A stretch of 12,254 nucleotides of DNA, from contig DASTRU010000076.1 of the NCBI GenBank assembly GCA_035761045.1, positions 1 through 12,254 of the forward strand, in the 5' to 3' direction. Origin of the DNA: DASTRU01 sp035761045 (lineage in GTDB: Bacteria; Pseudomonadota; Gammaproteobacteria; Burkholderiales; Burkholderiaceae_E). The position numbers and the translations under genes were made by a program. Of this stretch, positions 1-8,457 are shown in pieces (position 1 is the first letter of the stretch; every line of letters begins with the position of its first letter). The notes beneath the pieces were generated by a model. That model did no database searches and was not told where the DNA came from. It was given only the letters and a program-made list of their open reading frames with translations.

Positions 1-792
1 CACGTCGGCATCGCCTACGGCATGGGCATGACGGCCGAGAAGGTCGCGCAGCAATGGAAGATTTCGCGCGAGGATCAAGACGCCTTCGCGCTCGCCTCGC
101 ATCAAAAAGCGATTCAAGCCATTCAAAGCGGCGAGTACAACGACGAGATCGCGCCGATGGAAGTCGTCGAGCATTTTCCTAAACTGGGCAGCGCCGAGAT
201 GGACATTCGCACGCGCACCGTGAGCGTCGACGAAGGCCCGCGCGCCGACACATCGCTTGACGTGCTCGCCAAGCTTAAGCCCGCGTTCGCCGCGCCTAAG
301 GACCCCACCGGTAAGGCGACGGGCTTGGGCAGCGTGACGGCGGGCAATAGCTCGCAAATGTCCGACGGCGCGGGCGCGTTGATCTTGGTGAGCGAGGCGA
401 TTCTCAAACGCTTCAACCTTAAGCCGCTCGCGCGTTTCGCAAGCTTTGCGATCAAGGGCGTGCCGCCTGAAATCATGGGCATTGGTCCTAAGGAAGCGAT
501 TCCGGTAGCCCTCAGGAACGCGGGCATCACGCTCGCCGACGTCGGTTGGATTGAGTTGAACGAAGCCTTCGCCGCGCAATCGCTCGCGGTGGTGCGCGAT
601 CTGGGCATTGATCCCAAGGTGCTCAATCCCTTAGGTGGCGCGATCGCGCGTGGACATCCCTTGGGTGCGACGGGCGCGATTCGCGCCGCGACCGCGATTC
701 ACGGCATGCGTCGTCAAGGTGCTAAGTATTCGATGGTGACGATGTGCGTGGGCACCGGCATGGGCGCGGCCGGTATTTTCGAGAACGTGTAG
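1..792 (+). CDS. Acetyl-CoA C-acyltransferase (thiolase), 5' truncated
   Basis: The reading frame is open from base 1 and ends at TAG 790-792, giving 263 residues. Thiolases are about 390-400 residues, so roughly the first third, with the nucleophilic Cys loop, lies upstream of the window. The C-terminal thiolase domain is clear: NEAFAAQ near 559-579, GGAIARGHPLGATGA with the catalytic His codon at 655-657, and MCVGTGMGAAG with the second catalytic Cys codon at 745-747. The family carries out the last step of fatty-acid beta-oxidation, the CoA-dependent cleavage of 3-ketoacyl-CoA, or the reverse condensation. The tail resembles FadA-type degradative thiolases more than biosynthetic PhaA, but I cannot settle the subtype without the N-terminus. 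It is the first visible gene of a plus-strand operon with acyl-CoA enzymes; its promoter is outside the window. Confidence 0.93.
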   Translation, partial: HVGIAYGMGMTAEKVAQQWKISREDQDAFALASHQKAIQAIQSGEYNDEIAPMEVVEHFPKLGSAEMDIRTRTVSVDEGPRADTSLDVLAKLKPAFAAPKDPTGKATGLGSVTAGNSSQMSDGAGALILVSEAILKRFNLKPLARFASFAIKGVPPEIMGIGPKEAIPVALRNAGITLADVGWIELNEAFAAQSLAVVRDLGIDPKVLNPLGGAIARGHPLGATGAIRAATAIHGMRRQGAKYSMVTMCVGTGMGAAGIFENV

Positions 793-801
793 GCACTGGG
801 C

Positions 802-1731
802 GTGACGCGGACCGCGCAAGCGCAACCAACGTCGCGGGCGGACGCGACGGAATCGTGGGCGGTATTGCCCGCGACCGACGGCTATCCGCTCGCGGTCACC
901 TCGTTTGGCGATTCGACCACCGCGCGCGCGGCCGTGTTGATCGTGCCCGGCATGGGCATTAAGCAAGAGTATTACGCGTCGTTCGCGCGCTGGCTCGCGT
1001 CGCGCAAGTTTTTCGTGCTCACGTTCGACTATCGCGGCATGGGCCGTTCTCGGCCCGCCGAGCATGCGAAATCGTTACGCGGATTCCATGCCGATCTATC
1101 GACCTGGGTCGAGCGCGATTGCGCGGCCATGGTCGAATACTTACACGCGGTGATGGATTGCCGTCCGGTGTTTTGGATCGGCCATAGCTTGGGCGGCCAG
1201 TTATTAGGACTGTTGCCCAATCATGAACGCATCACCGCGGCGGTCACGGTGGGCGCGGGCAGTGGCTATTGGCTCGAGAACGCCGCGCGGCTGCGGCGCT
1301 CCGTATGGGCGCTTTGGTATGTCGTGGCGCCTATCGCGTTGAAGCTGCACGGATATTTTCCGGGCACGCGCTTGCGCATGATTGGCGACTTACCCGATGG
1401 CGTGATGAGGCAATGGCGACGCTGGTGCTTGCATCGTCATTACGCGGCGGGCGCGGAAGGTGAACGGGCCCGCGCCGCGTACGCGCAAATTCGTTCGCCG
1501 ATGTTCGCCCTCTCGTTTAGCGATGACGAATTCATGTCCGAGCGTGGGATCGCGTCCTTGCATCGTTTGTACGTGAACGCGCCCAAGCAGTTCGAACACG
1601 TGGACCCACGCACGGCGGGACTCGCGCGAATCGGACATTTCGGATTCTTTCGCGCCGAGTCGAAAAACGCGTTATGGCATTACGTTGGCGCGTGGTTGGC
1701 CGATCCTGGCCGCTGGCTGGGTTCGCGCTGA
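802..1731 (+). CDS. Alpha/beta hydrolase of unknown substrate
   Basis: This is a 309-residue alpha/beta-hydrolase-fold protein starting at GTG 802, only 9 nt after the thiolase stop, so it is probably co-transcribed and perhaps translationally coupled. No convincing Shine-Dalgarno is visible and an internal start is possible. The nucleophile elbow GHSLGG places Ser at residue 129; the oxyanion strand is near LIVPGMG (about 46-52). The best acid candidates are Asp241/Asp242 in SFSDDEF, and His279 in IGHFGFF completes a plausible Ser-Asp-His triad. There is no signal peptide, so it should be cytoplasmic. It resembles the uncharacterised hydrolases of the COG4757 type. Its place among acyl-CoA enzymes suggests an esterase or thioesterase acting on an acyl compound, but that is inference from context only. 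Confidence 0.85.
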   Translation: MTRTAQAQPTSRADATESWAVLPATDGYPLAVTSFGDSTTARAAVLIVPGMGIKQEYYASFARWLASRKFFVLTFDYRGMGRSRPAEHAKSLRGFHADLSTWVERDCAAMVEYLHAVMDCRPVFWIGHSLGGQLLGLLPNHERITAAVTVGAGSGYWLENAARLRRSVWALWYVVAPIALKLHGYFPGTRLRMIGDLPDGVMRQWRRWCLHRHYAAGAEGERARAAYAQIRSPMFALSFSDDEFMSERGIASLHRLYVNAPKQFEHVDPRTAGLARIGHFGFFRAESKNALWHYVGAWLADPGRWLGSR

Positions 1732-1776
1732 GATGGGCGCCACCAACCTTATTCACATTGACTTAGGAGATCGCGC

Positions 1777-1782
1777 ATGAGC
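1777..1782 (+). promoter_or_regulatory. Start region with strong RBS; same RBS type precedes the SDR gene
   Basis: AGGAGA at 1765-1770 precedes ATG 1777 by six bases, and AGGAGA at 2562-2567 precedes ATG 2576 by eight. These fix the starts of the isomerase and the SDR and show that both are independently translated despite sharing a transcript. Confidence 0.6.
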
Positions 1783-2541
1783 ATTCTCACCGGCAACCAT
1801 AACGGTGTGCTGCGCATAGTGTTTAACCGCGCCGATAAGAAAAACGCGCTCACCGCTGCGATGTACGAGGCGCTTAACGAAGCGTTCGACCGCGCGGCCG
1901 GTGATCCGGCGATTAAGGCTTTGTTGTTCGCGGGCGAGGGCGGCGTGTTCACCTCGGGTAATGATTTGCAGGATTTTTTAGCCAGCCCGCCACGCGGCAT
2001 CGAAGCACCGGTATTTCAATTCCTACGCAACCTCGCGCATTGCCCGAAGCCGATGGTCGCGGCCGTGCAAGGCTTCGCGGTGGGCGTGGGCACCACCATG
2101 CTCTTGCATTGCGACTTGGTATATGCGGCCGATGACGCGAAGTTTGCGTTGCCGTTCACGAGCTTAGGACTTTGCCCCGAAGCCGCGTCGAGTTTCTTGT
2201 TGCCGCAAATCGCGGGGTATCAACGCGCGGCCGAAAAGTTATTGCTGGGTGAACCCTTCGGCGCGGAGGAAGCGTACGAGATGGGTTTCGTCAACAAAAT
2301 CATTCCGCCTTCGGAAGTGCTCGCGCATGCGATGCGACAAGCCGAAAAACTCGCGGCCTTGCCCGCGTCGTCGGTACGCGTGACCAAGCGTTTGTTGCGC
2401 GACACGCATCGCAAGGCGATCGCCGAACGCATGGACGAGGAAAGCACCTTGTTCGCCGACATGCTCGGCGGGCCGGCGGCGCGCGAGGCGTTGAACGCCT
2501 TTATGGAAAAGCGCCGGCCTAATTTTTCGTCGATCGACTAA
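1777..2541 (+). CDS. Crotonase-fold enzyme, probably delta3-delta2-enoyl-CoA isomerase
   Basis: The 254-residue protein starts at ATG 1777 behind a good AGGAGA site (1765-1770). The crotonase fold is plain: NRADKKNALT near 17-26, the first oxyanion/CoA segment GEGGVFTSGNDL (about 53-64), then GFAVGVGTTMLLHCDLVYA (about 99-117). In true enoyl-CoA hydratases the GGGCE and PE positions supply two catalytic Glu residues. Here they are Thr107 and Phe127. Instead Glu135 in GLCPEAASS matches the Glu of peroxisomal-type (PECI/Eci1) delta3-delta2-enoyl-CoA isomerases. I therefore expect it to shift double bonds of unsaturated acyl-CoAs into the 2-trans position for beta-oxidation. Automated annotation would probably call it enoyl-CoA hydratase. 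It sits 45 nt after the hydrolase gene and 34 nt before the SDR gene. Confidence 0.9.
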   Translation: MSILTGNHNGVLRIVFNRADKKNALTAAMYEALNEAFDRAAGDPAIKALLFAGEGGVFTSGNDLQDFLASPPRGIEAPVFQFLRNLAHCPKPMVAAVQGFAVGVGTTMLLHCDLVYAADDAKFALPFTSLGLCPEAASSFLLPQIAGYQRAAEKLLLGEPFGAEEAYEMGFVNKIIPPSEVLAHAMRQAEKLAALPASSVRVTKRLLRDTHRKAIAERMDEESTLFADMLGGPAAREALNAFMEKRRPNFSSID

Positions 2542-2575
2542 GTCCGATTCACTTATCGCCCAGGAGATTTCAAGC

Positions 2576-3402
<827 letters not shown>

Positions 3403-3406
<4 letters not shown>

Positions 3407-4878
3407 GCGTTTTCCTCCGGCGCCGCGTCGTCGTCTTCGCGTGGAATCATCACGTGCAATACGAGCTTTACTCGTTCGGCACGTTGATAGTCCCGCACGC
3501 AGCGAATGATGGTGTCGTCCAGGACTTGATCCATCGCGAGTAGTAATACGCCGTCGTTGGAGACTAAATCGTGCGCGAGCACCATGCCGGGTTTTAATTC
3601 GGCGGGCGAAAGATGGTGAACGGTGTCGGGGTCGTCTGCTTGATGGGCTAGCGCGAGCAAGGCATCGACCACCGCTGGGTCGTACCGCGTCCCACGGCCT
3701 TGCTCGATGCTTGCCGTGGCGGCGGCCTTATCTTTTTGCGTTGGGTGATGGTGGCCGTACAGCACGTCGTCGAAGTCGTTGGCCAACGCCAGGATGCGCG
3801 CACCCATCGGAATATCGTCGCCGCACAAGCTGTCGGGAAAGCCACGGCCGTCATAACGTTCGTGATGGGACCGCAACAACTTAGCCGCGCCGCGCAACTC
3901 GTCCAACGCCATTAGCGCCCGCTCGCCGCGCAATGGATGCTTGCGGTATTGCTCGCGTTCGTAGGGCGTCATGCGGTGATTGGGTGTTTGCCATAGTTGA
4001 CTGGGCAGCCCCACCTTGCCGATGTCATGCAACAAACCGGCGATGAAGATTTCATTCGTCTCGGCTTCGCCAAGCCCCATTTGGCGCGCAAGGCGGCGAG
4101 CAAGATCGGCCACGCGGCGCGAATGCCCAGCCAACTCGCCTTCGCGCGGTTCAAGCAGGTGCGCGAACACCCGCACCGCGGTGAAAAAACTAGTCCTTAG
4201 TTTTTCGGTGGCTTGGTCAAACCCTTTTTTCTCCTCGTCGAGCTTTTGATGAAGCTCGGCACGCAAATTCGTAAGCTGCGTGTGTTGGCGGGTGACTAGG
4301 TGTTCGAGTCTGTGTCGTTCAATGAGATGACGCCGTTCATCGAGCAGTTGCCGCACGGTTAACAGCAGGTCGTCGTTGATCCATGGCTTGACGATGTAGC
4401 GATGGATATCGCCATGCCGCGCGGCCGCGATGGCATCGGGAACGGTGGCCGCGCCAGTCAGCATCGCGCGCATGGTCATTGGCCATTGCTCGCGAACACG
4501 CTTTAGGCATTCGGCGCCCCCCATGATCGGCATGCGTATATCCGCGATCACGACATCGGCGGGCGTATTCGCAAGTTGCGCCAACGCAAGGGCCGCGCTT
4601 TCCGCGGTCAGTACGCGATAGCCGCTGGATTGAAACGCGCGGGTCAGCATCGCCAATACGACGGGCTCGTCATCCACGAGCATGACGGTGGGCACCGGCG
4701 CGACCTTGGGCGTGGTCGCCGTCGACGGCGAGGGGACCAAGTGATGCGGATGAGTCGCGGTTACCGCGAGATCGGTTGGCTTCATGACGCGGCCCGCCGC
4801 AATGCGATCGCCGCCGAATAGCGCTGCTCTATGGGCAGCTGTTGGTTGTTCATAGCACGTGCCGCGCGGCGAAGGCAT
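3403..4878 (-). CDS. Response regulator with HD-GYP c-di-GMP phosphodiesterase-like domain
   Basis: From ATG 4878 this is a 491-residue two-domain protein. I chose that start because GGAGG lies 11 nt upstream; the frame is open to an ATG at 4902 with no ribosome site, and ATG 4785 is also possible. A REC domain covers about residues 60-180, with acidic pair DDE, phospho-acceptor Asp113 (IADIRMP), switch Thr in MLTGAAT and Lys in IVKPW. A helical linker of about 60 residues leads to the HD-GYP domain: Glu248 and His252 (GELAGH), His284-Asp285 (HDIGK), His314, His338-His339 and GRGFP (Phe347 for Tyr). The last metal-ligand Asp of the HD signature, normally in an ADxFDA motif, is Asn367. The family hydrolyses c-di-GMP; activity here needs testing. 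No membrane segment is present, so it is cytosolic. No partner histidine kinase lies in the window. Confidence 0.9.
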
Positions 4879-4975
4879 ACCGCGCGTTTCCTCCAAGGCC
4901 AAGATTAGCCGTGGACGCCAGACTGAATCGTTTGATGAGCGGCGACGTCACGGTGTAGTTCGCCGGATTAAAAGC
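4879..4975 (-). other. Intergenic gap between ycgR-like and HD-GYP genes, weak hairpin
   Basis: A perfect six-base inverted repeat, CGGCGA at 4940-4945 and TCGCCG at 4960-4965, could form a stem with a 14-base loop. No T-run follows it on the minus strand, so it is not a convincing terminator and the two genes may be one transcript. The rest of the gap shows no promoter I can defend, only the GGAGG site used for the downstream start. Confidence 0.3.
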
Positions 4976-5755
4976 TTAGTCTTCGCGACGCTCGATCGCG
5001 CGGCGTTTACGTTCAACGTGCAAGATGAATTGCTGAACGGAGCGCGCCGCGCCCGGTGGCAAATCGTGCAAGCGACACCCCGCGCGCGATTGCTTACCCG
5101 TCGTGCCTTCGGGCTTTAGGTAGCAGACCTCGATCGTGCATGGAAACTGCGGTTGTCCGGGTAGCGAGATCGTGCAGTTCGTCACAAGGCTGTGCTCGGT
5201 CAGTGGGCTATCGGCGCGCGCTGGAACGAATAGCGCGACGCCCGTTGCGCTGATGTCGGCGATCTCGCATCGCAACGGCTTGCGTTCGCCATTCACCGGA
5301 ACATCGACGGTGGCGGGTTCGCTTTTAAACGGTTGAACCCGAAAGTCGCCGCGACGTTGAAAGCGCAGCATGAATTCGGGAATCGCCGCGACGGCCACCG
5401 GAAGATGCGGGTCCGCCGCTTCGCGTAAGCCTTCCACCGCGAATTGAATGCGAATGCGGTCGAGCAAGGCGACCGCGAGCACGCGTTGCGCTTCGACGAA
5501 TGCGCGGCGGCGGCGTTGGTCTGCCGCGAAGTCGAACACGAGCTCGCCCACGTCCTCGCGTACATCCAATAGCGCGGTGACCAAGGTCGCGTCGGTACCG
5601 GTGGCATGCAAGGTAAGCAGCGTTCGACGGTCGCGCAATTCGCGCGCGAGGGCCACGATTTCGTAAGGCTCTTCAATGCGAAATCGCTCGAACCCATCGT
5701 CGAGCGATTCGTCATCGTTGTCGTGTGCCAGTACGTTCATGTCGGCTTGCTGCAT
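4976..5755 (-). CDS. ycgR: YcgR-like PilZ-domain flagellar brake protein
   Basis: Read from ATG 5755 this is 259 residues. The frame extends to a GTG at 5785 lying inside a hairpin, and ATG 5740 is a slightly shorter choice; none has a clear ribosome site. The N-terminal half (about 25-115) matches the YcgR_N beta-barrel domain. The C-terminal PilZ domain (about 130-245) has both c-di-GMP-binding motifs: RxxxR at Arg135-Arg139 (QRRGDFRV) and DxSxxG at Asp167-Gly172 (DISATG). YcgR proteins bind c-di-GMP and then act on the flagellar motor or stator to slow swimming. It lies directly beyond the fliST genes on the same strand and is followed 97 nt later by the HD-GYP gene, which fits a motility-control role. 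YcgR naming is by domain architecture. Confidence 0.88.
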   Translation of the reverse strand: MQQADMNVLAHDNDDESLDDGFERFRIEEPYEIVALARELRDRRTLLTLHATGTDATLVTALLDVREDVGELVFDFAADQRRRRAFVEAQRVLAVALLDRIRIQFAVEGLREAADPHLPVAVAAIPEFMLRFQRRGDFRVQPFKSEPATVDVPVNGERKPLRCEIADISATGVALFVPARADSPLTEHSLVTNCTISLPGQPQFPCTIEVCYLKPEGTTGKQSRAGCRLHDLPPGAARSVQQFILHVERKRRAIERRED

Positions 5756-5780
5756 AAGACGGAACGCAGTGGGAGGAAAC

Positions 5781-5816
5781 CGCACGCTACGCCAGCCGCT
5801 TACGGGGCGCCGTGCG
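5781..5816 (-). terminator. Hairpin just after fliT, probable terminator
   Basis: CGCACG (5781-5786) pairs with CGTGCG (5811-5816). Inside it CGCC (5790-5793) pairs with GGCG (5806-5809) and CCG (5796-5798) with CGG (5803-5805). Read on the minus strand it begins 8 nt past the fliT stop and is followed by GTTTCC, a weak U-tract. It probably ends or attenuates the fliST transcript, and it also covers the GTG at 5783-5785, arguing against that codon as the ycgR start. Confidence 0.5.
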
Positions 5817-5824
5817 AAATTCGA

Positions 5825-6166
5825 TTAATGCAGTGTGCGCGTACGACCGCTCAACACCGCGTCGAGATCGTCCAACCACGGTTCGGCCAGGCGGCGCACT
5901 TCCGCGTCGTTGCGCAAGATGCGTTGCATGATCTTGATCTTCGAGCGCTGCGCATCCTTGCCGAGCTCATGATGCCGCGTGGCTTCGCGCAGTTGCGCGA
6001 TGAGCACGGTGCAGGCGCCTTCGATGCGCGTGACGCGTTCCCAATCGCCGCGTTGCGCGGCCGCGAGCATCTCGCCGCTGGCTTGTTCAAGCGCGGTGTA
6101 GTACTGCATGACGCGTTCGGATAAATCGGATTCTTCGGCGGCGGGGCTTAGGGCGGCGGCGGTCAT
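5825..6166 (-). CDS. fliT: Flagellar protein FliT (export chaperone family)
   Basis: From ATG 6166 the protein has 113 residues, normal for FliT. The start is set by a strong AGAGGGAG site (plus strand 6172-6179) about six bases upstream; an earlier ATG at 6184 overlaps the fliS stop as ATGA but has no better site. The sequence is mostly helical, with the family pattern in order: DWERVTRIEGAC near 41-52, KIMQRILRNDAEVRRL near 78-93, then EPWLDDLDAVL near the C-terminus. FliT proteins act in the cytosol as chaperones for FliD and related export clients and, in enterics, repress FlhDC; only the chaperone role is reasonable to infer here. It lies 14 nt after fliS, so the two are co-expressed. 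Confidence 0.8.
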   Translation of the reverse strand: MTAAALSPAAEESDLSERVMQYYTALEQASGEMLAAAQRGDWERVTRIEGACTVLIAQLREATRHHELGKDAQRSKIKIMQRILRNDAEVRRLAEPWLDDLDAVLSGRTRTLH

Positions 6167-6180
6167 GAGTTCTCCCTCTT

Positions 6181-6609
6181 TCATCCGATGATCGACAGCG
6201 TGGAGGCCGTCGACGATTGCGCGGGACGGATATCCATCCATGCTTCGCGAAGTTCCGACAGCAAGCGAATGGCTTCGTCGAGCATCGCTTCGTCGTTATG
6301 GCGGTTCGCGTGAGCCAAGCGGCGCGCGATGTAGTCGTATAAGTCGCGCAGGTTAAGCGCTAATTCGCCGCCCACGCTCGTGTCCAAGCTTGCGCTCAAG
6401 CCTTCGGTGACGATTTGAATCGCCTTGCTTAATGCCGTGCCCTTGCCGGCAAGATCGCCCGCGCGCATCGACAACCGCGCGCGGCCAATCGCCGATAGCG
6501 CGCCGTCGAACAACAGCACGATCAACCGATGCGGATCGGCTGATTCAACAGACGTATCGACATCGACTTGTCGATAAACCTGTGCGGGGCTGGCGTAACG
6601 GGCAAACAT
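6181..6609 (-). CDS. fliS: Flagellar export chaperone FliS
   Basis: This 142-residue protein has the FliS hallmarks: the N-terminal YxxxxV-type segment YASPAQVYRQVDVDT near 5-19, SADPHRLIVLLFDGAL at about 23-38, and the helix NLRDLYDYIARRLAHAN near 86-102. FliS is a four-helix cytosolic chaperone that holds the C-terminus of flagellin unpolymerised until the FliF/FlhA export gate takes it. The ATG at 6609 starts in the right place for the family, though the ribosome site before it is weak. A good sigma-28 promoter lies 37 nt upstream, so fliS and fliT form their own late-class operon instead of depending only on fliD read-through. The C-terminal tail after about residue 130 is Ser/Thr-rich and probably disordered. 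Confidence 0.95.
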   Translation of the reverse strand: MFARYASPAQVYRQVDVDTSVESADPHRLIVLLFDGALSAIGRARLSMRAGDLAGKGTALSKAIQIVTEGLSASLDTSVGGELALNLRDLYDYIARRLAHANRHNDEAMLDEAIRLLSELREAWMDIRPAQSSTASTLSIIG

Positions 6610-6645
6610 GGACGTGGCATCAAGGAAGTACGGTCGTTTGACTGC

Positions 6646-6672
6646 TTATCGACTGCCCACCAAATAACTTAA
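6646..6672 (-). promoter_or_regulatory. Sigma-28 (FliA) promoter of fliST
   Basis: On the minus strand TTAAGTTA (plus 6665-6672) and GTCGATAA (plus 6646-6653) are separated by exactly 11 bases. They match the enterobacterial FliA consensus TAAAGTTT-N11-GCCGATAA at 6 of 8 and 7 of 8 positions. Transcription should start near 6638-6640, leaving a leader of about 30 nt before the fliS ATG at 6609. Confidence 0.8.
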
Positions 6673-6710
6673 GCGAGGGCTACAACTTAGATGTTCAATA
6701 TCCCTCATGA

Positions 6711-6743
6711 AGCCGGAAAAAGCGTGGGAAATTTCCGGTTTTT
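6711..6743. other. Hairpin with T-tract between fliD and the fliS promoter
   Basis: CCGGAAA (6713-6719) pairs with TTTCCGG (6732-6738) around a 12-base loop; AG 6711-6712 can add A-U and G-U pairs. Five T's follow on the plus strand (6739-6743). As a terminator it would work on plus-strand transcripts, yet no plus gene lies upstream. On the minus strand it could form the 3' end structure of the fliD message. The remainder of the 230-nt gap has only weak palindromes (for example 6819-6830). Confidence 0.4.
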
Positions 6744-6839
6744 ATGGGGCTTGAAATGAATTAGGGGGAATTGACCCGCTAATTCAAGGGATTGGCAAAA
6801 CGCGTGAAAACGCGCCTTGCGATCAATCGCTTAGGAATA

Positions 6840-8282
6840 TCAGCCCGTGCCGAGGAGTTTCGCGAGCTGTTGCGAGAGGGCATTGCCCGTTTGAGTAAGC
6901 GTCGACACCTTCGTGTCGAGCGCGGTGTATTGCGCGCGCAGGCGTGCTTCCGTGCGCTCAAGACGTTGTTGTTGAGCGTCTTGCAATTGCTTATTGCTTG
7001 ATAAGCGCTTAGACAAGGTTTCGCTCGCGGTCGTCACGCTGCCGGTGGTGCCTAATAACGTGTCGGCCAAGATGCGAAACCGCACGCCGAATCCCCGGTT
7101 CGCCGCGTTGGATGCATCGGCGCGGGTAAATAAGTCGCTCATCGCGCTTAGGTTGTCGAGCGCGCTATTAAAAGCGGTGGAGTCAAGCGTTAACGAACCG
7201 TCGCGTTGCACGCGTACGCCCGCGTCGGACAATTTACCGATCGCGTTGGAGCCGAGTGTTTCGCGCAATATCGCGCGCAATTGGTTGGATACGCTCGTCA
7301 CCGTACGGTCGCCCTGCAAAGGCCCACCGGTTTTGCTGGACGGGTCGTAGCGCGTGTCGTTCGCGATCAAGGTGTTTAGCGAGTTGTACGCGGTAATGAA
7401 CGATTGCACCGCGCTCTTGATGGAATCGTTGTCTTGCCCGAGCTTGAGATCGACCGCAGACGTGGTTTCCTTCGTCAAGCGCAAGGTCACGCCTTGAATC
7501 GCGTCGGTGATCGTGTTGGACGCCGATTTCAGCGCCAGTCCATCGATACGAAATTCCGCGTCGCGCGCGGCTTGTGTTTGCGTCAAGTTTTGACCCGCGC
7601 CCGCGCTTGCCGTGGGGTCGAACGCGAGGGCCGAGAGTCCGGTGGCATCGGTGTTGTTGCCGTCCGCGTCGCTCACGGTGATGCGAACGCTATTTTCGGC
7701 GCCGCTGGATTGCGAGCGCAGTACTAAGCGCGTCGTGCCGCCATCCTTGACGAGCGATGCGCTCACGCCTGCGTTGGCGGCGTTGATCGCATCGCGAATA
7801 CCGTTGAGCGAGCTGCCAGCCGCGATCGTGATCGCCACTGGCGTCGCGCCGCTTTTGGGCGTGAACGTGTTGCCAACGCTGTCATAGCTGCCAAGCGTGA
7901 TGGTCATCGTGCCCGAGCCAAAGCTCGCGCTCGGATCGGCCACGCCATTCGACGCTAACGATTGGTTCTGCGCGAGCTTATCGACTTGAATGCCGTAGCG
8001 CCCCGCCACGGCGGTGGAGCCCGCCGTCGCCGACAAGGCGGTGGTGTCGGACGCCGTGGCCGACAACGCCTTGAAGGTGTTGGCATCGGCAAGCTTCGCC
8101 GCCGCGTCGCGCAAGGTGGCGACTTGGCCTTGCAGTTTTCCAAACTCGGAAATCTGCGTCTGAATCTTCGAGGCTTGTTGTTGCAATAGGGAAAGCGGCC
8201 GCTTCTCCAGCGCCATGAGCTGCGACACGATTGCATTCGCATCCAAATTGCTGCCCACGCCAAGACTGGTGATTGATGCCAT
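6840..8282 (-). CDS. fliD: Flagellar filament cap protein FliD (HAP2)
   Basis: The 480-residue protein is a typical-length FliD. The N-terminal FliD_N domain is recognised by SLGVGSNLDANAIVSQLM near 5-22 and a heptad-rich helix with EKRPLSLLQQQASKIQTQI after it. The variable middle carries Thr/Ser/Gly-rich beta sequence with a flagellin-IN-like unit (about 145-205). FliD_C follows from about 235 (AEFRIDGLALKSASNTITDAIQGVTLRL) to about 465, and the last 60 residues form an amphipathic coiled coil used in cap assembly. FliD is exported by the flagellar type III system without a cleaved signal and caps the growing filament. ATG 8282 has GGGA (plus 8288-8291 as TCCC) before it. No sigma-28 promoter is clear in the 175-nt upstream gap, and flaG, often found between fliC and fliD, is absent. 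Confidence 0.95.
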   Translation of the reverse strand: MASITSLGVGSNLDANAIVSQLMALEKRPLSLLQQQASKIQTQISEFGKLQGQVATLRDAAAKLADANTFKALSATASDTTALSATAGSTAVAGRYGIQVDKLAQNQSLASNGVADPSASFGSGTMTITLGSYDSVGNTFTPKSGATPVAITIAAGSSLNGIRDAINAANAGVSASLVKDGGTTRLVLRSQSSGAENSVRITVSDADGNNTDATGLSALAFDPTASAGAGQNLTQTQAARDAEFRIDGLALKSASNTITDAIQGVTLRLTKETTSAVDLKLGQDNDSIKSAVQSFITAYNSLNTLIANDTRYDPSSKTGGPLQGDRTVTSVSNQLRAILRETLGSNAIGKLSDAGVRVQRDGSLTLDSTAFNSALDNLSAMSDLFTRADASNAANRGFGVRFRILADTLLGTTGSVTTASETLSKRLSSNKQLQDAQQQRLERTEARLRAQYTALDTKVSTLTQTGNALSQQLAKLLGTG

Positions 8283-8352
8283 GTTGATCCCAATGAACTG
8301 AATGGTCCGTAGTCATCCGCGTCGCGGACAACGCGCGATATCGGGTAAACGG

Positions 8353-8394
8353 CAAAAGCGCGCGATCCTAAAGGGTAAGAATCGTGCGCTTTTG
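8353..8394 (-). terminator. Rho-independent terminator between fliC1 and fliD
   Basis: AAAAGCGCGCGAT (8354-8366) and ATCGTGCGCTTTT (8381-8393) form a 13-bp stem, extended by C8353-G8394, with one G-U (plus) or C/A (minus) position and a 14-base loop. The A-run and T-run flanks make it work in either direction. On the minus strand it lies about 64 nt past the fliC1 stop and should end the flagellin message, so fliD must have its own promoter or depend on partial read-through. Confidence 0.8.
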
Positions 8395-8457
8395 AAATTT
8401 GCATCGCGCACGCGAAAGTTCGTGAGAACCATCACATGCGCCGCGTGGCATAACGAA

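Noticed and set aside
5756..5785. GTG 5785 as the ycgR start
   Set aside because: It sits within the hairpin after fliT, has no ribosome site, and the extra residues do not fit the family N-terminus.
6167..6241. Longer fliT start within fliS (up to 6241)
   Set aside because: The strong AGAGGGAG site precedes ATG 6166; the upstream residues only mirror the end of fliS in another frame.
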